Assembly (NCBI RefSeq): GCF_004379255.2
Contig: NC_056038.1
Location: 27,578,061 to 27,642,060 of the forward strand
Source of the DNA: Salvia splendens
Lineage: Eukaryota > Streptophyta > Magnoliopsida > Lamiales > Lamiaceae
Direction: 5' to 3'
Length of the DNA: 64,000 nucleotides
In this document: positions 1-12,406 of the stretch, piece by piece
How positions within the stretch are numbered: position 1 is the first letter of the stretch
Layout of the letters: the number at the start of each line of letters is the position of its first letter
The notes under the pieces: generated by a model
What the model was told of the DNA's origin: nothing
The model's input: the letters and a program-made list of their open reading frames with translations, nothing else
Databases searched by the model: none
Program-made: the position numbers and the translations under genes

Positions 1-518
1 GAGGGAGTATCTTTTTGTGGATGTGACCCCTATCTTTTTCAGTGTGTGTTGTTTTATGTTTTATGTAATTTTAGTTATTTTAATTGTTTTGTGTTTTTAC
101 AAGAACAAGTCTTACGCTAATTTTAAGATTCGCATTACGTATAATATTAGATTCAAGTAATTATCGTGTTGTGTCAAATTAAATTGTATCGTATCATTAA
201 CGGTATGACTAGAAAATTTTGATATAACACGAACACACACAAAGTTAATAGGTTTGGGTTCATATTGGGTCGACCGAATAAAAACCCAAGATTTTAGTGT
301 TGAATTTGTGTTAGGCCTTATTGGGTTGGACTGATTATGTGGTGACCCAATGATGACTCAACCTACATGATTTAAAAACACTATTTTTTCTTATAAAATG
401 ATAGAAAATAAACATATGCAAACTAATGTAATTTTCAATGCAACATCATTTTCTTCTTTCATAACATCATTGCTTTAAAAACAAAACACAATACCATTTT
501 CAATTTGGTACAATATAG
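1..518. other. AT-rich intergenic sequence
   Basis: No coding potential or recognisable element is visible here. The stretch is AT-rich, with short direct repeats only. Confidence 0.5.
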
Positions 519-520
519 TA

Positions 521-721
521 GTCCCTCCGTCCCAAAGAAGATGGCACACTTGGAAGATGGCACGAGATTTTAGAAGATATTGTTTTGTGTGTTAAATGGT
601 GAGAGAAAATATAATTTTATAATTAATGTGAGAGGAAACTTTTTCCAAAAGAGAAAATGTGACATCTTTTATGGGATAAACTAAAAAGGAAAGTGTGACA
701 TCTATTATGGGACGGAGGGAG
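521..721. mobile_element. Stowaway-type MITE (Tc1/mariner)
   Basis: The two ends are inverted repeats: GTCCCTCCGTCCCA on the left and the complement of CTCCCTCCGTCCCA on the right. TA lies immediately outside each end (519-520 and 722-723), as expected for a Tc1/mariner target duplication. The element is about 200 bp and non-coding. This terminal sequence is the hallmark of Stowaway MITEs in many plants. Confidence 0.85.
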
Positions 722-774
722 TAGTATTATCTTACATCAACTCAATGGGCTCCTACCCGACCGGATAGGAGTTG

Positions 775-1040
775 CGTTTACCATATTTGGGTTTCCCACT
801 TTAGGAGTCTCGGTTTACCATATATGGGTGTCCCACTTTATGAGTCTCGGTTGAAATATTCCATAAATGGTTATAGGTCTCACATTCCACTAACCTTTTT
901 TCAACTTACATTTTATTATACAACTAATATGTAAAAGTAGGACCGACATTCCATTATCTTTTTTTTACCAATTTTCCTTTACATTTCTTAAAATCTGTGC
1001 CGAACTCAAATGAAACTCCTAAAATGGGTCGGAGGGAGTA
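775..1040 (-). mobile_element. Stowaway-like MITE, left end decayed
   Basis: The right end reads GGTCGGAGGGAGTA, the complement of a Stowaway terminus. Blocks reading CCCACTTTAGGAGTCTCGG and a variant occur at about 815-850 and are typical of subterminal Stowaway sequence. No matching left terminus is visible, so the element is truncated or diverged at that side. A block of about 30 bp (GGGCTCCtACCCGACC type) occurs on both sides, at about 748 and 1102. Confidence 0.5.
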
Positions 1041-1700
1041 TAATATTGGCAAGTTCTTGTCATTAAAGAAGATGAGCAAGGATGTTTTGGTCCTCACAAA
1101 GGGCTCCAACCCGACCTCATAGGAGTTGCATTTTAATTCCACCAGGTCGGATGGATAAGATCAAACTCCAAAGAGTCTTACTCGATCGAATGAGTTTAAG
1201 CCCTTGACTCCACCCGATTGGGTCAGATGCTACAGTAGTCCAAGGATTTCTACCAAACCGGATAGTAAATTGTCTATAAAATCCCACTCGGTCGAGTTCA
1301 CTAAACACAAAATTGAGATTTATCTGTATGAGAGAAACACTATCCAGTCCAAATGACAAATTTAAGAAAGAAAGTTCCCGCTCATTCCACGGAGTAAAGA
1401 ATGAGACCACAACCAAGATTCCATCATCCAACAATTTAGTTGTTTGGTTTCATATTTTATTTCCACTGTATTTGTACTTTAGATATGATATAGGTAACTA
1501 AATGCATTTGTGAAATTCTAAGGTGTCGTACAATAATTCTATAGTTTAATTTTGTCTTTGTTTTCATATACTTAACTCATGTTATTCATTTGGTAGTAAT
1601 TGTGCTTCTCTAATTTAATGGATTAGCCATTTAATAATATTAGGAGATTTAATCCAATTAAGACTTGTAATTTAAATCGGCTAAAACTAACGGTGTACAA
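1041..1700. other. Intergenic sequence, no gene seen
   Basis: Short open frames on both strands show no protein-like composition and no recognisable domain. I see nothing here beyond the repeat of the GGGCTCCAACCCGACC block near 1102. Confidence 0.45.
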
Positions 1701-1702
1701 TT

Positions 1703-1792
1703 CTCCCTCCGCCCTGAAAATCTGTCACTTATTTCCTTTTTCGTTTATCCCTAAAAATTTGCCACCTTCACTTTTACCATTTTTGATAATGG
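1703..1792 (+). mobile_element. Stowaway-like MITE, left part only
   Basis: The stretch begins CTCCCTCCGCCCTGAAAA, a Stowaway-type terminus. It then runs through AT-rich MITE-like sequence and stops abruptly where the GC-rich Harbinger-type sequence begins near 1793. No right half is visible, which fits insertion of the Harbinger element into this MITE followed by loss of the far side. Confidence 0.45.
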
Positions 1793-2530
1793 ACCTCAGG
1801 CCACCCGCAACGCGTTATGCTGGTGGTCCGTATTTCTTTCCTGCATGACGGAACCGGGGCAGGACGCGTTGCAGCGTCTCATCCCGTCACCAGCCCGCCC
1901 CCAGCCCATCACCAGTCCCGTTCCGCCGTGACGAAACGCGGGACGGCTCGCCACGCGCCGAGGCGATGTGGCGCGCTCCCAGGCCATGCGTGACGCCCAC
2001 TCGCCGTCCCGCGAGTGGGCATCGTCACGCTGACGCAATAATTCATTTTTTTTTTAAATTCGGATTAAATAAAAAAAAATGTGAAACGGTAATATTACCG
2101 TTAATAGCCATTTTTCCTTTTATTTATTTATTTTTTTATTTTTTTACTCTATAAATACTACTAATTCATCCTCATTTCACACACAACTACACATCTATTC
2201 TTCCCAAATCATCTTCATTTCCTCTCCAATTTTCATCTAACATCTCATCACAAAATGTCCGGCGACGGAAACTCCGGCGGTGGCGGCTCCGGCTGGTGGG
2301 ATCTCAACGTGTTCGGCGACTGGGGGAACATGTACAACACATTGGGTGGTTCCGGTTCGTCGACGCCGGGCACCCAGGGTTCGTCGACGCCGGGGGTTAC
2401 CAACCACCCAATTTTGATGTGGATGCATACACTCGTCCCTCCGCCCCGCGGTATTCGCAGGGTGGAAGGGACTTGGAAAGAGACGAAAACGCGATTAGAA
2501 TGCGGATCAAGTTATATGGAATGATAACCG
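1793..2530 (+). mobile_element. PIF/Harbinger-type element, 5' part
   Basis: A GC-rich head (1796-2035) is followed by an AT-rich leader, a TATA-like CTATAAATAC near 2150, a C/T-rich leader and an ATG at 2255 that opens MSGDGNS. The order (GC-rich head, AT tract, TATA, C/T-rich leader, ATGTCCGGC) matches the complete Harbinger unit at 61081-62813 closely. The right side is lost at the junction with the LTR that follows. No transposase ORF is present. Confidence 0.55.
2255..2530 (+). pseudogene. Harbinger ORF1 N-terminal fragment
   Basis: The frame starts MSGDGNSGGGGSGWWDLNVF, resembling the MSGQ... start of the ORF1 protein at 61546. Such proteins are Myb/trihelix-like DNA-binding partners of the Harbinger transposase and are often annotated as NAM-associated or GST-T3-like. 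A frame change near 2390 moves the plausible reading into the frame encoding QPPNFDVDAY. The sequence ends at the retrotransposon junction, so only the N-terminal region survives and it cannot make a full protein. Confidence 0.45.
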
Positions 2531-2609
2531 AACCGGTCGGATCAGTTAGCAAATGTCGTTGCCACTTAATCAATGCAGTCTTGCTCTCGCTCTTTCTTCC
2601 TTACCAAAG

Positions 2610-3466
2610 TAATTTGTAAACTCCCAATTTTGCACAACTTTAACAGTAAATCGGCAAGTTCGGGGTCGATCCCACAGAGAAGTTGGTGTGTTGAGTGTGT
2701 GAGTATTGAACAGGGGGTTGGCTGCTGACACGCTTTAACTTGGGAGTTTTTAACTACTGTTTTTACTGTAGGCAGAATTAAACTAGCTAGCTTGATCAAC
2801 GGAAATTTAACTACTGGGTCAAGTAAATTGCAGGTAACAGCGGAAAGTAAATGCGAGGATGAAAACGATAACTTTGATTAACTAAACTGAGAGCAATACA
2901 ACGTGAAATTAAAACTAAGCTAATACTTCGGAAAATAAGAAAGCAAGTAAAACCGAGAAGAATCTCGGCGGGTAATTTAGGAATACGCCGACAGAAAACA
3001 AGTATTCTGCAGTGCTTCTTTAATCCCCCTCTCTAACTACGCATTACTTTATCTAAGCTAAGCTATTCTAGAAAACTGGACTAAGCTAAACTAGACGGAA
3101 AGTAAAGGATCGGATTCTTTCTTGTGATGGCACACCCTCTATTTATAAGCTCGATTCGGCCTCCAGCTGGATAACGATCCTGACAGGGAATATTCGCTGA
3201 TGCTGAAAATGAGCGACTCATTGATTGCTATGAGCCTTTCTTCTAGAATGACGACGCTTTTGAGTAACAGATTCATGACTCAGGTCCGTCCTTGCGTCTC
3301 ATAAGCTAGCACATGTCCCCTTCTAGAACGTTGTCCTTGATAACAGAATGGTGCGCCACATCTAGCTCATTTCCTCACGTGTTCTTCTTCTAGAAGCCAG
3401 TGGTCCCCGCCTAACTGCTTGATCACTCCCCTTGATCAACTCCCCCGATTCTTGGCCTTTTATCGC
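2610..3466 (-). repeat. Older Athila-type LTR, outer part
   Basis: This segment carries GGGGTCGATCCCACAGAG, which is closely related to a block in the inner element's LTR (GGGGTCGATCCCACGAAG, near 3670). It is interrupted at 3466/17167 by the complete inner element. The LTR resumes at 17167 and ends at 17312. The left boundary is uncertain; a TG at 2615 or slightly further left could be the true end. TGATCAACTCCCC-type repeats near 3420-3445 lie within it. Confidence 0.5.
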
Positions 3467-4894
3467 TGAAGGGAGAGAAAGAAAGATGTGTGTTCGTGTT
3501 GTGAAAATGCGATGTGCTATGCTAGGTCGAGATACCAAGTCCTATGAACCCACTAGATCACTTGGTCTAGGAACTCAATGGAACACGGAATACTCTGTCG
3601 TTGTACACACAAAACTCCCCTTCAAAGATCCCTCAATCCGAATACTATAGATTAGTATAGAGAAGCAGGGGTCGATCCCACGAAGATGGACACGTAAGAA
3701 AGCGTTTAGAGACTCTTGACAAAGGCGGCTGCTACCATGCAAACTGGGTTGAGGTATAACTACTACTAGACCTAGGCAAGAAATGTAAACACTAGACCTA
3801 GGAAACTGTAAACATGCTGAGATCAAACATCATCAAGACTACGGGATATTAAATTCCCTTCCTAGACCGTGTAAACGGCTACCTAATAGAACCAGACATA
3901 AAGCATATAACAGTGGGGACCATAATTCCAGAATTAGCAAGTACGGCAGAAAGGCTGCAAATAACAAACTGAAACTCTAACTAACAACGACATGCATTTT
4001 TTTTAACTGAATAAAAAATGAAGATGAAGAAAACAGAGCACGTACCTAGATTCGAACAGAATATAAAAGTTGGGTCGTCGAAAACTTGCAACAAACCGGA
4101 AATAACAATGATCTACATATACTCGACGGAATGAAATGAAAACACAAAGGCTAGGCATAAATTTAAACCCACTCTGCTCGGATTCACGTCGGATGCTTAA
4201 TCCACTCCGGATCCAAGCGATCCGAACCAAACAACAACCTCAATCAACTCCATAACTTCCGATCTAACAGATCTAAACCGATCAACACCGAATTCAAACG
4301 ATTCCACTCAACTCAGCTACAACACCAAATTCAAACCTCCGATTCAACCAACAACAAACTCTGATCAACCCGATCCAACCATTACTCTGCACAGATTTAG
4401 TGAACAATTGCGAACGCATCCAACACAAGTAAACTAACTCAAACTCCAGATAATCACAGAAAGGAAATCAGAAATCAACATCAACGACATGACAGAAAAT
4501 TAAACTTGCATTAAACACAGAAATATTCGGTAAAAAAAAACAGAGGGTCAAGCTCCGAACAGCGAAGCTCGGTGAAATTCACAAAATACGAGAAAATAAA
4601 ATGGAACTTGTTTCTTCGCCCTCGACAGGACGGTGTTACAACCCAACTGAAATGCGAGAAAGCGAAAAGTGAACCCAAAATGCAAACCCCCAGAATTTCC
4701 CTCTAAAGAACCCAAGTGTGTAAAAGAAAAAAGTGAGCTACGAGCCACAGACTGTTAATGAGGCCTCCACCGAGAAGATCCTTCCAGAATGCATGCTTCC
4801 TTCCTTATATAGGTGCTGACATAATCTTCTAGAAGCCGTCGTATAAATTATATGAATTTATCCCCTAGACCTATGCATGAAATTAGCCTTATCA
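3467..4894 (-). repeat. Athila element 3' LTR (1428 bp)
   Basis: The sequence matches 15579-17166 along most of its length, with scattered substitutions. It lacks a block of roughly 180 bp that the right LTR has between about 16948 and 17115. It begins TGAAGGGAGA and ends CTTATCA when read on the plus strand. The first bases inside it (AACTGCTCACACTTAAA) are shared with the older element next to 17312 and mark the polypurine-tract side. Confidence 0.9.
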
Positions 4895-6328
4895 AACTGC
4901 TCACACTTAAACCATGCTTGTCCTCACGCATGAAAGACAAAAAAAGAAATAAGGTGAATTTCAATGCACGGTTCCCAAGAACGACTCTTCAAACAAGACT
5001 CGAACAAAGAACAGACTCCTGGACCTAGACATTCTACAGACTCAAACGATAAACACAAAGGAAAACAAAACACATAAGCATGAACCAGTTTCAACCTTTA
5101 GGCGATCGTCCCCACAAGCTTAAGTTCTATCCGATCGTCTACAATCTTCAAATCCTCCCATTTCCCTCTTCTGCCTAAACGGTCTGTCAGTTTGTCAAGA
5201 TAGCCTATCAATTTCCCAGCTGTTAGGTTCGCTCAATCACTCATTCCTCACCTGGGATGTTAGGATCGAAGCGCTCTAAAGTCAAAGTTATACCACGGAT
5301 GCATCGGGTTATGAGAGTTTCTCCTTCTTACTACTCTTTTTTTATTAATTTCCTGGGTCAGGTTACTATTGCTTCCTGCCCTTACGGAATTTTTCCCTTT
5401 TCCTATAACAGATTTTTTTTTCTTTCTTTCTCTGGATTTCGTCCAGCTTATACCTCCAAATTTTTTTTTTATTTCTTTTTTTTCAATTTACTCATCCCCT
5501 GGACTTCGTCCAGCTTATACCACCAGTTCCTGGACTTCGTCCAGCTTATACCTCCATAACCCTTTTATTTTTTTTTCTTCTTTATACTCTACTCCCTTAG
5601 CATCAAGTGGCAGCCCATTCTTTCATGTTAGCTCTAAGTGTTTAGGCTTATAACTCGCTCTTATAGTAGGGCTGCACAACTAGGTTATCTAAGGCATCTT
5701 CTATCGTCCTTACTTCATTCAGGCCGCATTCAGCTTATTAAGGGAAAAGGTATCAAAGTTGATGTGCATCCTATCTTCAATCGCTCTCACTAAGGGGATC
5801 ATGCCTTATTATATCACTAGCTCATGCGATACACAAACACAAAAACCTAGGCTAGACCTAAAGACGTCTAAACACATACAAAACAAAAGAAACTGCACTT
5901 ACTCCCTCCCCCTCCCACTTCACTCCGGCTTGTCCCCAAGCGATCCTAGTGAAGTGGGGAACAGGAAAGTAAAACAGTACAAAACCAAGACAAAGCAATC
6001 AACCAAAAAAAATGCAAACAAAACACAAACTTCTCATACTTAGACCGAACATCGGGCTAAGTGGGAGAAGGTACAACACACATAAGCAAAACATGCTTTA
6101 AAACAAAAACAACCTCTTCTCACACTTAGGCCAAACATTAGGCTAAGTGTGTGAAGGCACAACACAAATATATACAAGTTAAAGCATGCTGAGCACAGAA
6201 CACATAAACTGAAAAGAAATAAGAAAAGAAAAACAGAAATGGAAAAGTTACTTGGTTTTGGGGGAATCAATTCGGGGTCTGGCCCCCGCGGGAGCCAGAC
6301 TGGGGTGGTACGTACGGTCTGGTCACTT
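4895..6328 (-). other. Athila 3' non-coding region with hairpins
   Basis: No protein is recognisable. The region holds two long inverted repeats (6030-6070 and 6116-6156) of the form CTTCTCACACTTAG...CTAAGTGTGAGAAG. It also holds three copies of the short hairpin CTGGACTTCGTCCAG or a variant (5432, 5499, 5530). Equivalent CTCACACTTAG hairpins occur in the older element at 18758 and 18874, so the feature is conserved between elements. Confidence 0.6.
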
Positions 6329-8888
6329 TCACTTTTTTCGTGCCGGTGAGTCTGGTACCTCTTTCACTTCCTCACTTGGTCTGGGTATTGTTTTCTTCAC
6401 ACTTATTGGCTTTGAGGCAGATGGAACAAGTAGGGGTTTTGACACAGGCGGAGGAAACTGGGGAGTTACACTTCCTTGCCTAGGCTGGGTGGACACCGAG
6501 CTGGGTCCAGTGGTAAATTTCGCTTGGGTTACGGAGCAATTCTCCTTCACCCACTTGGTCATCATCATCATCAGTTCGATAGCCTCCTTCATCTGACCAC
6601 TGTGTTTCGACGACATCCCCACCAATTCCTTCACACTACCCCGTATGGCCACAATCTCCTCTCTAACCATCTTGGTTTCAGATCGCATCCATCCCACCTC
6701 CCTTCTCATCTCGTCAACTTCAATCTTGGCACCTGCATCCACACTTGTTGGTTCCTACTTGACCTGGGCTTCAGACCTGCCGACTTCATAGAAACACACC
6801 TTCTTCCCATGCATATATAAAAGCCCCTTGTTAAAAAAAATAATCGACATTAAAAGCTTCCGGGGGCAAGCACATCTCCACATCACGGTAAGATTTGGCT
6901 ATCTTTAGTATCATGTTGCGTTGCAAATAGGCCCCTAGGAGATGGCATGTATACATGTGTCTGGAAGAGTTGGCGGTCATCTGATGGCATGCCTGAGCTA
7001 ACCAGTAGCCCAGGTGGACTCTGACTCCCTTGGCCATGCACCAAGTGAAGTAGAGATCTTCCGTAGTCAAGGCAGCATTTGCAGTGCCCATCAGATTATA
7101 ACTTATGAAGGTCTGAGCGAATCGCAAGATCCGGTTCTCTATGTGCGAGGCTTTCGAACAACTTGTTTTAAACTGACCCACCTTCGGGTGGGTTATAAAC
7201 TCCCAAGCACTTTGTGGTTTGAAACCCGGGGTAAACTTAGGCGGACCTACCATCCTGTCATTCCACAAGCCCTCATCATCCTGTGTGCGCGATAACAACC
7301 CCATGCGGAGCGACCACTCTTGGATGCTCATTTCTTGCTCCTCGTTGAAAAGGCGGAAGGTAATAGAGTCGGCATCCAGATCAGTTATAGACTTCAAACG
7401 AAAGGTCGAGAAAAACTCACGCGCTAATGCAGTTGGGACATCAAAAGAGTTGTGCTTCAGCAACCAGTCGAACCCGATCGCGTCGATGTACTCCATGAAT
7501 TCATCGTCGGAAGCAATCTCCTTCAGTTCCGCGGGATCATATCTCTTCCCGGACTTCGCGTACTTGCCCTGGGCACTCTTCTCTTTATATGTTGCTGCAC
7601 GCTTGGGGTCATTGAACTTTCTTATAGCATCAAGCAACTCTTTGGTCAACCAGATTTCAGTGGGTTCGAAATTGAGCTCCTCCTCAAGTTCCTCTTCGGA
7701 TTCGCTAGATCGAGTAGGGCTGTTTGACTTAGCAGCATACGGAACCTTAGCGGGTGGAAGAAGAGAGGTTTCAACAGATTTTCCTTTCGATCTCTTGGTC
7801 AAGGAAGGAGCGGCCTGTTTTCCCTTCCTTTTTCTTTCAACCGCCTGGCGGCGTTCTTCCTCGTTACTCTCCCCACCACTAGGTCTAGGAGAGTTGTCTT
7901 GCTCACGGGCTGCGGTCTCTGGATCCAGCGCTTCTCCTTCCGTCTGCTGGACAGAGTCGTCAATTTCATCTATTAAGCTCCGGCTGAGCTTGTCTCCTGG
8001 GCTTCCCTTTCATTTACCGGTGAAATCGTCCCCTTCGGGACATCAGTCAAATCCACGACTAGATTACCCTGTCGTCGACGATTTCCTGTACATCTTCAGT
8101 AACGAAGGGCCACGCCTTCCTCAGACAGCAAAGGGGTTGCCCCCGTGATATAAACAGGGGTTTCCACCCCAACCAAATCTTGTTCATTGTGGGTCTGAGT
8201 ACCCACAACCTTTTCAGGGGTCCTCCCCTCATCATCGTTCTCAACAGAGACTTGGGCCTCATCGCCCCCAACGCTTTCTAGGGTTTCTACCCCAGCAAAC
8301 TCTTCAAGAACATCAAGGGTCGCTACCTCCAACTCTTCAACTGGGGTTTCCCCCTCTACATCAATACTAGGGGTTGCCCCCTCTATAGTACCAGTAACAG
8401 ACAAGTTAGGGGTTTCCCCCAGTAGAAACAATAGCATCAGAAATCACCGAGGCTCCCCCCTCAACAGCCTCCACTCCACCAGGGATTTCCCCCTCTGAAA
8501 CTTCAACAGTAATAACAGGGGTTTCCCCCTCAAACACAGATGCTAACCTCTGGTCGTCGACCGTCAACTGTTCCAACCCAGCCGTCAGATCTTCCTCACC
8601 CCTTGCTCCTTCCTCATTCAGGGCGCCTTGCTCAACTGCAGTGATGGTCGAGTCTGTAATCGCAGGTATAATGTTGCCTGGAATTGCTGAAACTTCGGGA
8701 AGGACAGGCGGTGGCACGGGGGTTGTTGTAGCGGGTGGCCTAGTCTGCCCCATCATCGCCGTAAACATAGCGAAGGCCTTCATTGCCTCTTCTGGGTAGC
8801 CAAATTTCTCCATTAAATCTGCCATGAACGAGGCCAATCCAGAATCAGCGGATGTGGAAGAGGTTCCTGTGTTTGCTGCGTTGGCCAT
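6329..8888 (-). pseudogene. Athila extra ORF in envelope position, broken
   Basis: Reading leftward from an ATG at 8888 (MANAANTGTSS) there are successive frames 8888-8406, 8437-8096, about 7990-6831 and 6742-6329, apparently one ORF broken by frameshifts and stops. The first part is acidic and repeats a GETP/GATP motif encoded by GGGGTTTCCCC-type palindromes. The central part contains FRLFNEEQEMSIQEWSLRMG, which resembles the Arabidopsis ATHILA ORF1-type/plant transposon domain. The last part is a probable coiled coil (EMRREVGWMRSETKMVREE). It lies between integrase and the 3' LTR, where Athila elements carry an additional ORF. I see no convincing signal peptide or membrane segment, so calling it an envelope protein is not justified. 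Confidence 0.65.
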
Positions 8889-9482
8889 AGTTGGGATCTG
8901 GAAAATTTCTCAAGAACTCGGAAGAAAAATACTGCGATTAGGGTTAGTAAAAAAATGGAAATTGCAAGAGAGAGTGTTTTTGTTTAGATAGAGAGCGAAT
9001 ATGAAATGGAAAATAAAAGTAAAAGCACGGAAATAGCTGGTAGGTATGGACTGGGACGGTTTTGCAGGCGGTTTGCAGGCATGACGCTAGCAACCGTACA
9101 TCTCCCCATAAAGTCATCATTTGAAATTCGAACCGGCGCCACCTCCCTCCAAAATTTTTCCTCAAGTCCCTGCCCCATGTAAATGCTCTCTGCAATTCCA
9201 CACTTAGAAGAAAAGAAAAACGAAATTGAAACACCAGATTCCTAGATCAAGGATCTAACAAATGATAACTCAAGTTGCTTTCGGAGTCTGGTATTTCAAA
9301 AATATATTTGGAAGATTATTATTTTTTACTTTGTTTGGGATTTTCTTGTTTAAAGAAAAGCAATTAAATATTTACACTTTCTTTCAAGTATTCTTGAGAT
9401 TCCCCGGGTCAGGGTATGGATAAAAAACTTCTCAATTTACTTGACCCAAGATTTCTCCAAGAACACTTCCTTCCTAGACTGG
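8889..9482 (-). other. Spacer between integrase and extra ORF
   Basis: The small open frames here lack recognisable domains. The spacer is non-coding, with a homopolymer-rich segment near 9300-9340. Confidence 0.5.
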
Positions 9483-12406
9483 TTAGGCGATATCAGGGAG
9501 TGCGTGTAGAGGTACTTCATCCACTACGCACAGCTCTGAGTTATCCCTGAATACCTTCACACGATGACCATTGACGAGGAAAGGCACAGAATTCGAGGCG
9601 CCTCCTTGGATCTCCACTGTTCCATTTGCGCGAAGGCCAACTATAGTATATGGTCCGATCCACTTGGATTTTAGCTTTCCAGGCATCAGCTTAAGCCTAG
9701 ATTGGAACATGAGAACTTTCTGCCCAACTTGTAGTTCCTTGGTCCGGAGATTCTTATCATGCCAGAGCTTAGTCTTCTCCTTATACCACATCGCTGACTC
9801 GTAAGACTCAAGCCTCAATTCTTCCAACTCCTGGAACTGCAGTTTCCTCTCTCCCTCACAAGCTTGAGGATTCATGTTAATCTCCTTGACCGCCCATTAT
9901 GCCTTGTGCTCCAGTCCAATTGGCAAGTGGCACATTTTGCCAAACACTAACCTGTAAGGAGACATCCCAATGGGCGTTTTATATGCTGTTCTGTAAGCCC
10001 ATAGTGCGTCGTCAAGCCTCTTACTCCAGTCTTTCCTTGACGGATTCACCGTCTTCTCTAGTATTGCTTTGATCTCTCTATTTGATATTTCCACCTGACC
10101 GTTAGACTGAGGATGATATGATGTGGACAACCTGTGGTGGACTCCATATTTTTTCATCAAAGCTTCAATTGTTCGGTTCCGAAAGTGAGTTCCTTGATCC
10201 GAAATAACAGCCTTAGGCACTCCATACCTTCCAAAAAGATTAGACTTTAGAAATTTTGCCACCTCACGGGCCTCACAAGAGATAGTAGCCTTGGCCTCTA
10301 TCCATTTAAACACATAATCCACTGCCACAAGGATATATGTGTTTCAGTATGAAGAAGGAAATGGCCCCATGAAATCCATTCCACATACATCAAAGATCTC
10401 ACAAACAATCACAAGGACCTGCGGCATTTCGTCCCTCTTGGAAATTCTCCTTGTCTGTTGACATCTTTCACAATTTTGACAAAATTCGAAAGTATCCTTA
10501 TTCAATGTTGGCCAGTAAAAACCACTGTCCAACACTTTCCTCGCGGTCTTCCTAGGTCCAAAGTGACCTCCACACGCTAGGGCATGGCAGTGATTGAGCA
10601 CATCTCTCTGTTCCCATTCTGGAATACGCCTTCTAATTACCTGGTCGGCTCCCATTCTCCATAGATACGGGTCGTCCCAAAAGTAGTACTTGGCTTCACT
10701 TTTCAGTTTCATCTTCTGAGCTCGGGAAATTTCTTGTGAACTGGGCACCTCTTTAGTGACCAAGTAATTTGCTAGGTCTGCGAACCACGGCTCAGCATTT
10801 ATCCGGCATTTCCCTTTTTCGGCATCCCCTGGACCTATTAACGCCACAATCTCCTCCCAGCTGATAGGTCTAGGAAATTCTTCAATATGGTACAAATGTT
10901 CCTCGGGGAATGCATCTGGGATTGCTTCCTCGGTCTCCCCCTGGAAAATACGACTCAGGTGGTCAGCCACCTTGTTCTCAGTTCCTTTTTTGTCTTTAAC
11001 CTCCCAATCAAATTCTTGTAGCAGTAACACCCAACGGATTAATCTAGGCTTGGACTCCTTCTTCGCCAGCAGGTACTTAATAGCTGCGTGGTCCGTGAAA
11101 ACGATCACCTTCGATCCCAGCAAGTACGGGCGAAACTTCTCAAATGAGTATACTACCGCCAGCATTTCCTTTTCAGTGGTGTCGTAGTTCTTCTGGGCTT
11201 GATTAAGCGTTTTCGACGCATAAAAAATCACATAGCTTTTCCCATCAACTCTTTGAACTAGCACCGCCCCCACTGCATAGTCGCTTGCATCACACATGAT
11301 TTCAAAGGGTAGATTCCAATCGGGCGCTCTAATAATGGGAGCAGAAACCAGTTTATCCTTCAGTAGCTGAAAGGCCTTTTTGCACTCTTCATCAAAAACG
11401 AATTCCATTTCATTATGCAAAAAATGAGTAAGCGGTTGAGCAATCTTCGCGAAATCCTTAATGAATCTTCTATAGAAGCCCGCATGCCCTAGGAATCCTC
11501 TCACCTCTTTCTGATTCGTCGGGTGTGGCAATTTTGAGATCACATCTACCTTTGCTCGATCCACCTGTATTCCCCTCTCCGAGACTACATGCCATAGGAC
11601 AATTCCTTCAGGGACCATAAAGTGGCATTTCTCGAAATTAAGGACCAAATGTTTTTCCTGACACCTCCTCAACACTACATCCAAACTTGCCAAACAGGAG
11701 TCAAAAGAATTTCCATACACCGTGAAGTCATCCATGAAAATCTCGATGCAGTCCTCCAGTAGATCCGAGAAAATACTCATCATGCACCGTTGAAAAGTGT
11801 CTGGCGCATTACACAGACCGAACGGCATCCTTCTATAAGCATACGTTCCGAAGGGACACGTGAATGTAGTCATCTCCTGGTCTTTGGGATCCACATAAAT
11901 TTGGAAGTATCCACTGTATCCGTCTAGGAAACAGAAATATTGTTTTCCTGCCAGCCTCTCCAACATCTGATCAATGAATAGAAGCGGGAAATGATCTTTC
12001 CTTGTCGCTTCGTTCAGCTTTCTATAATCAATACACATCCTCCACCCAGTAACAAGTCGAGTGGGAACCAATTCATTCTTGTCATTCTTGACAACCTGAA
12101 TCCCTGATTTTTTGGTACCATGTGAATCGGGCTGACCCACTCACTGTCCGGGATAGAGTAGATAATTCCCAAGGAGAGTAACTTCAAGACTTCTTTCAGG
12201 ACTTCCTCTCTCATATTCGGATTAAGCTTACGATGTGGGTCCCTGCAGGCTTTTGCTCCTTCCTCCAAGCGGATGTGATGCATGCACAAATCTGGACTAA
12301 TTCCTACCAGGTCAGAGAGAGTCCATCCAATAGCTTTCTTGTTTCTCCGGATCACCTCTAGCAGTTCCTCTTCTTGTCCTCCGGTCAAACTGCTATTAAT
12401 AATCAC
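9483..12406 (-). pseudogene. Athila RT-RNase H-integrase, broken
   Basis: The pol region begins about 12406 in a frame containing the pre-RT linker (DLVGISPDLCMHHI). It shifts frame near 12140 into a long section with reverse transcriptase ([11 protein letters not shown], the FMDD catalytic motif in place of [18 protein letters not shown]). RNase H follows ([26 protein letters not shown]). The integrase zinc-binding HHCC region follows ([12 protein letters not shown]...CQNCERCQQ). The integrase core with [12 protein letters not shown] and [13 protein letters not shown] continues to 9897, and the C-terminal section ends at 9483. Breaks are one frameshift near 12100, an in-frame TGA near 10342 and an in-frame TAA near 9895. 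Each stop lies inside otherwise conserved integrase sequence, so they are mutations rather than real ends. Confidence 0.9.

Noticed and set aside
1796..2038. Minus-strand 80-codon frame
   Set aside because: A chance frame in GC-rich Harbinger subterminal sequence with no domain.
2660..2690. GGGTCGATCCC resembling a tRNA B box (also near 3670 and 15780)
   Set aside because: It lies inside Athila-type LTRs with no box A at the right distance and no tRNA structure.
6329..8888. Calling the Athila extra ORF an envelope gene
   Set aside because: The position fits, but no signal peptide, membrane anchor or furin-type site is visible.
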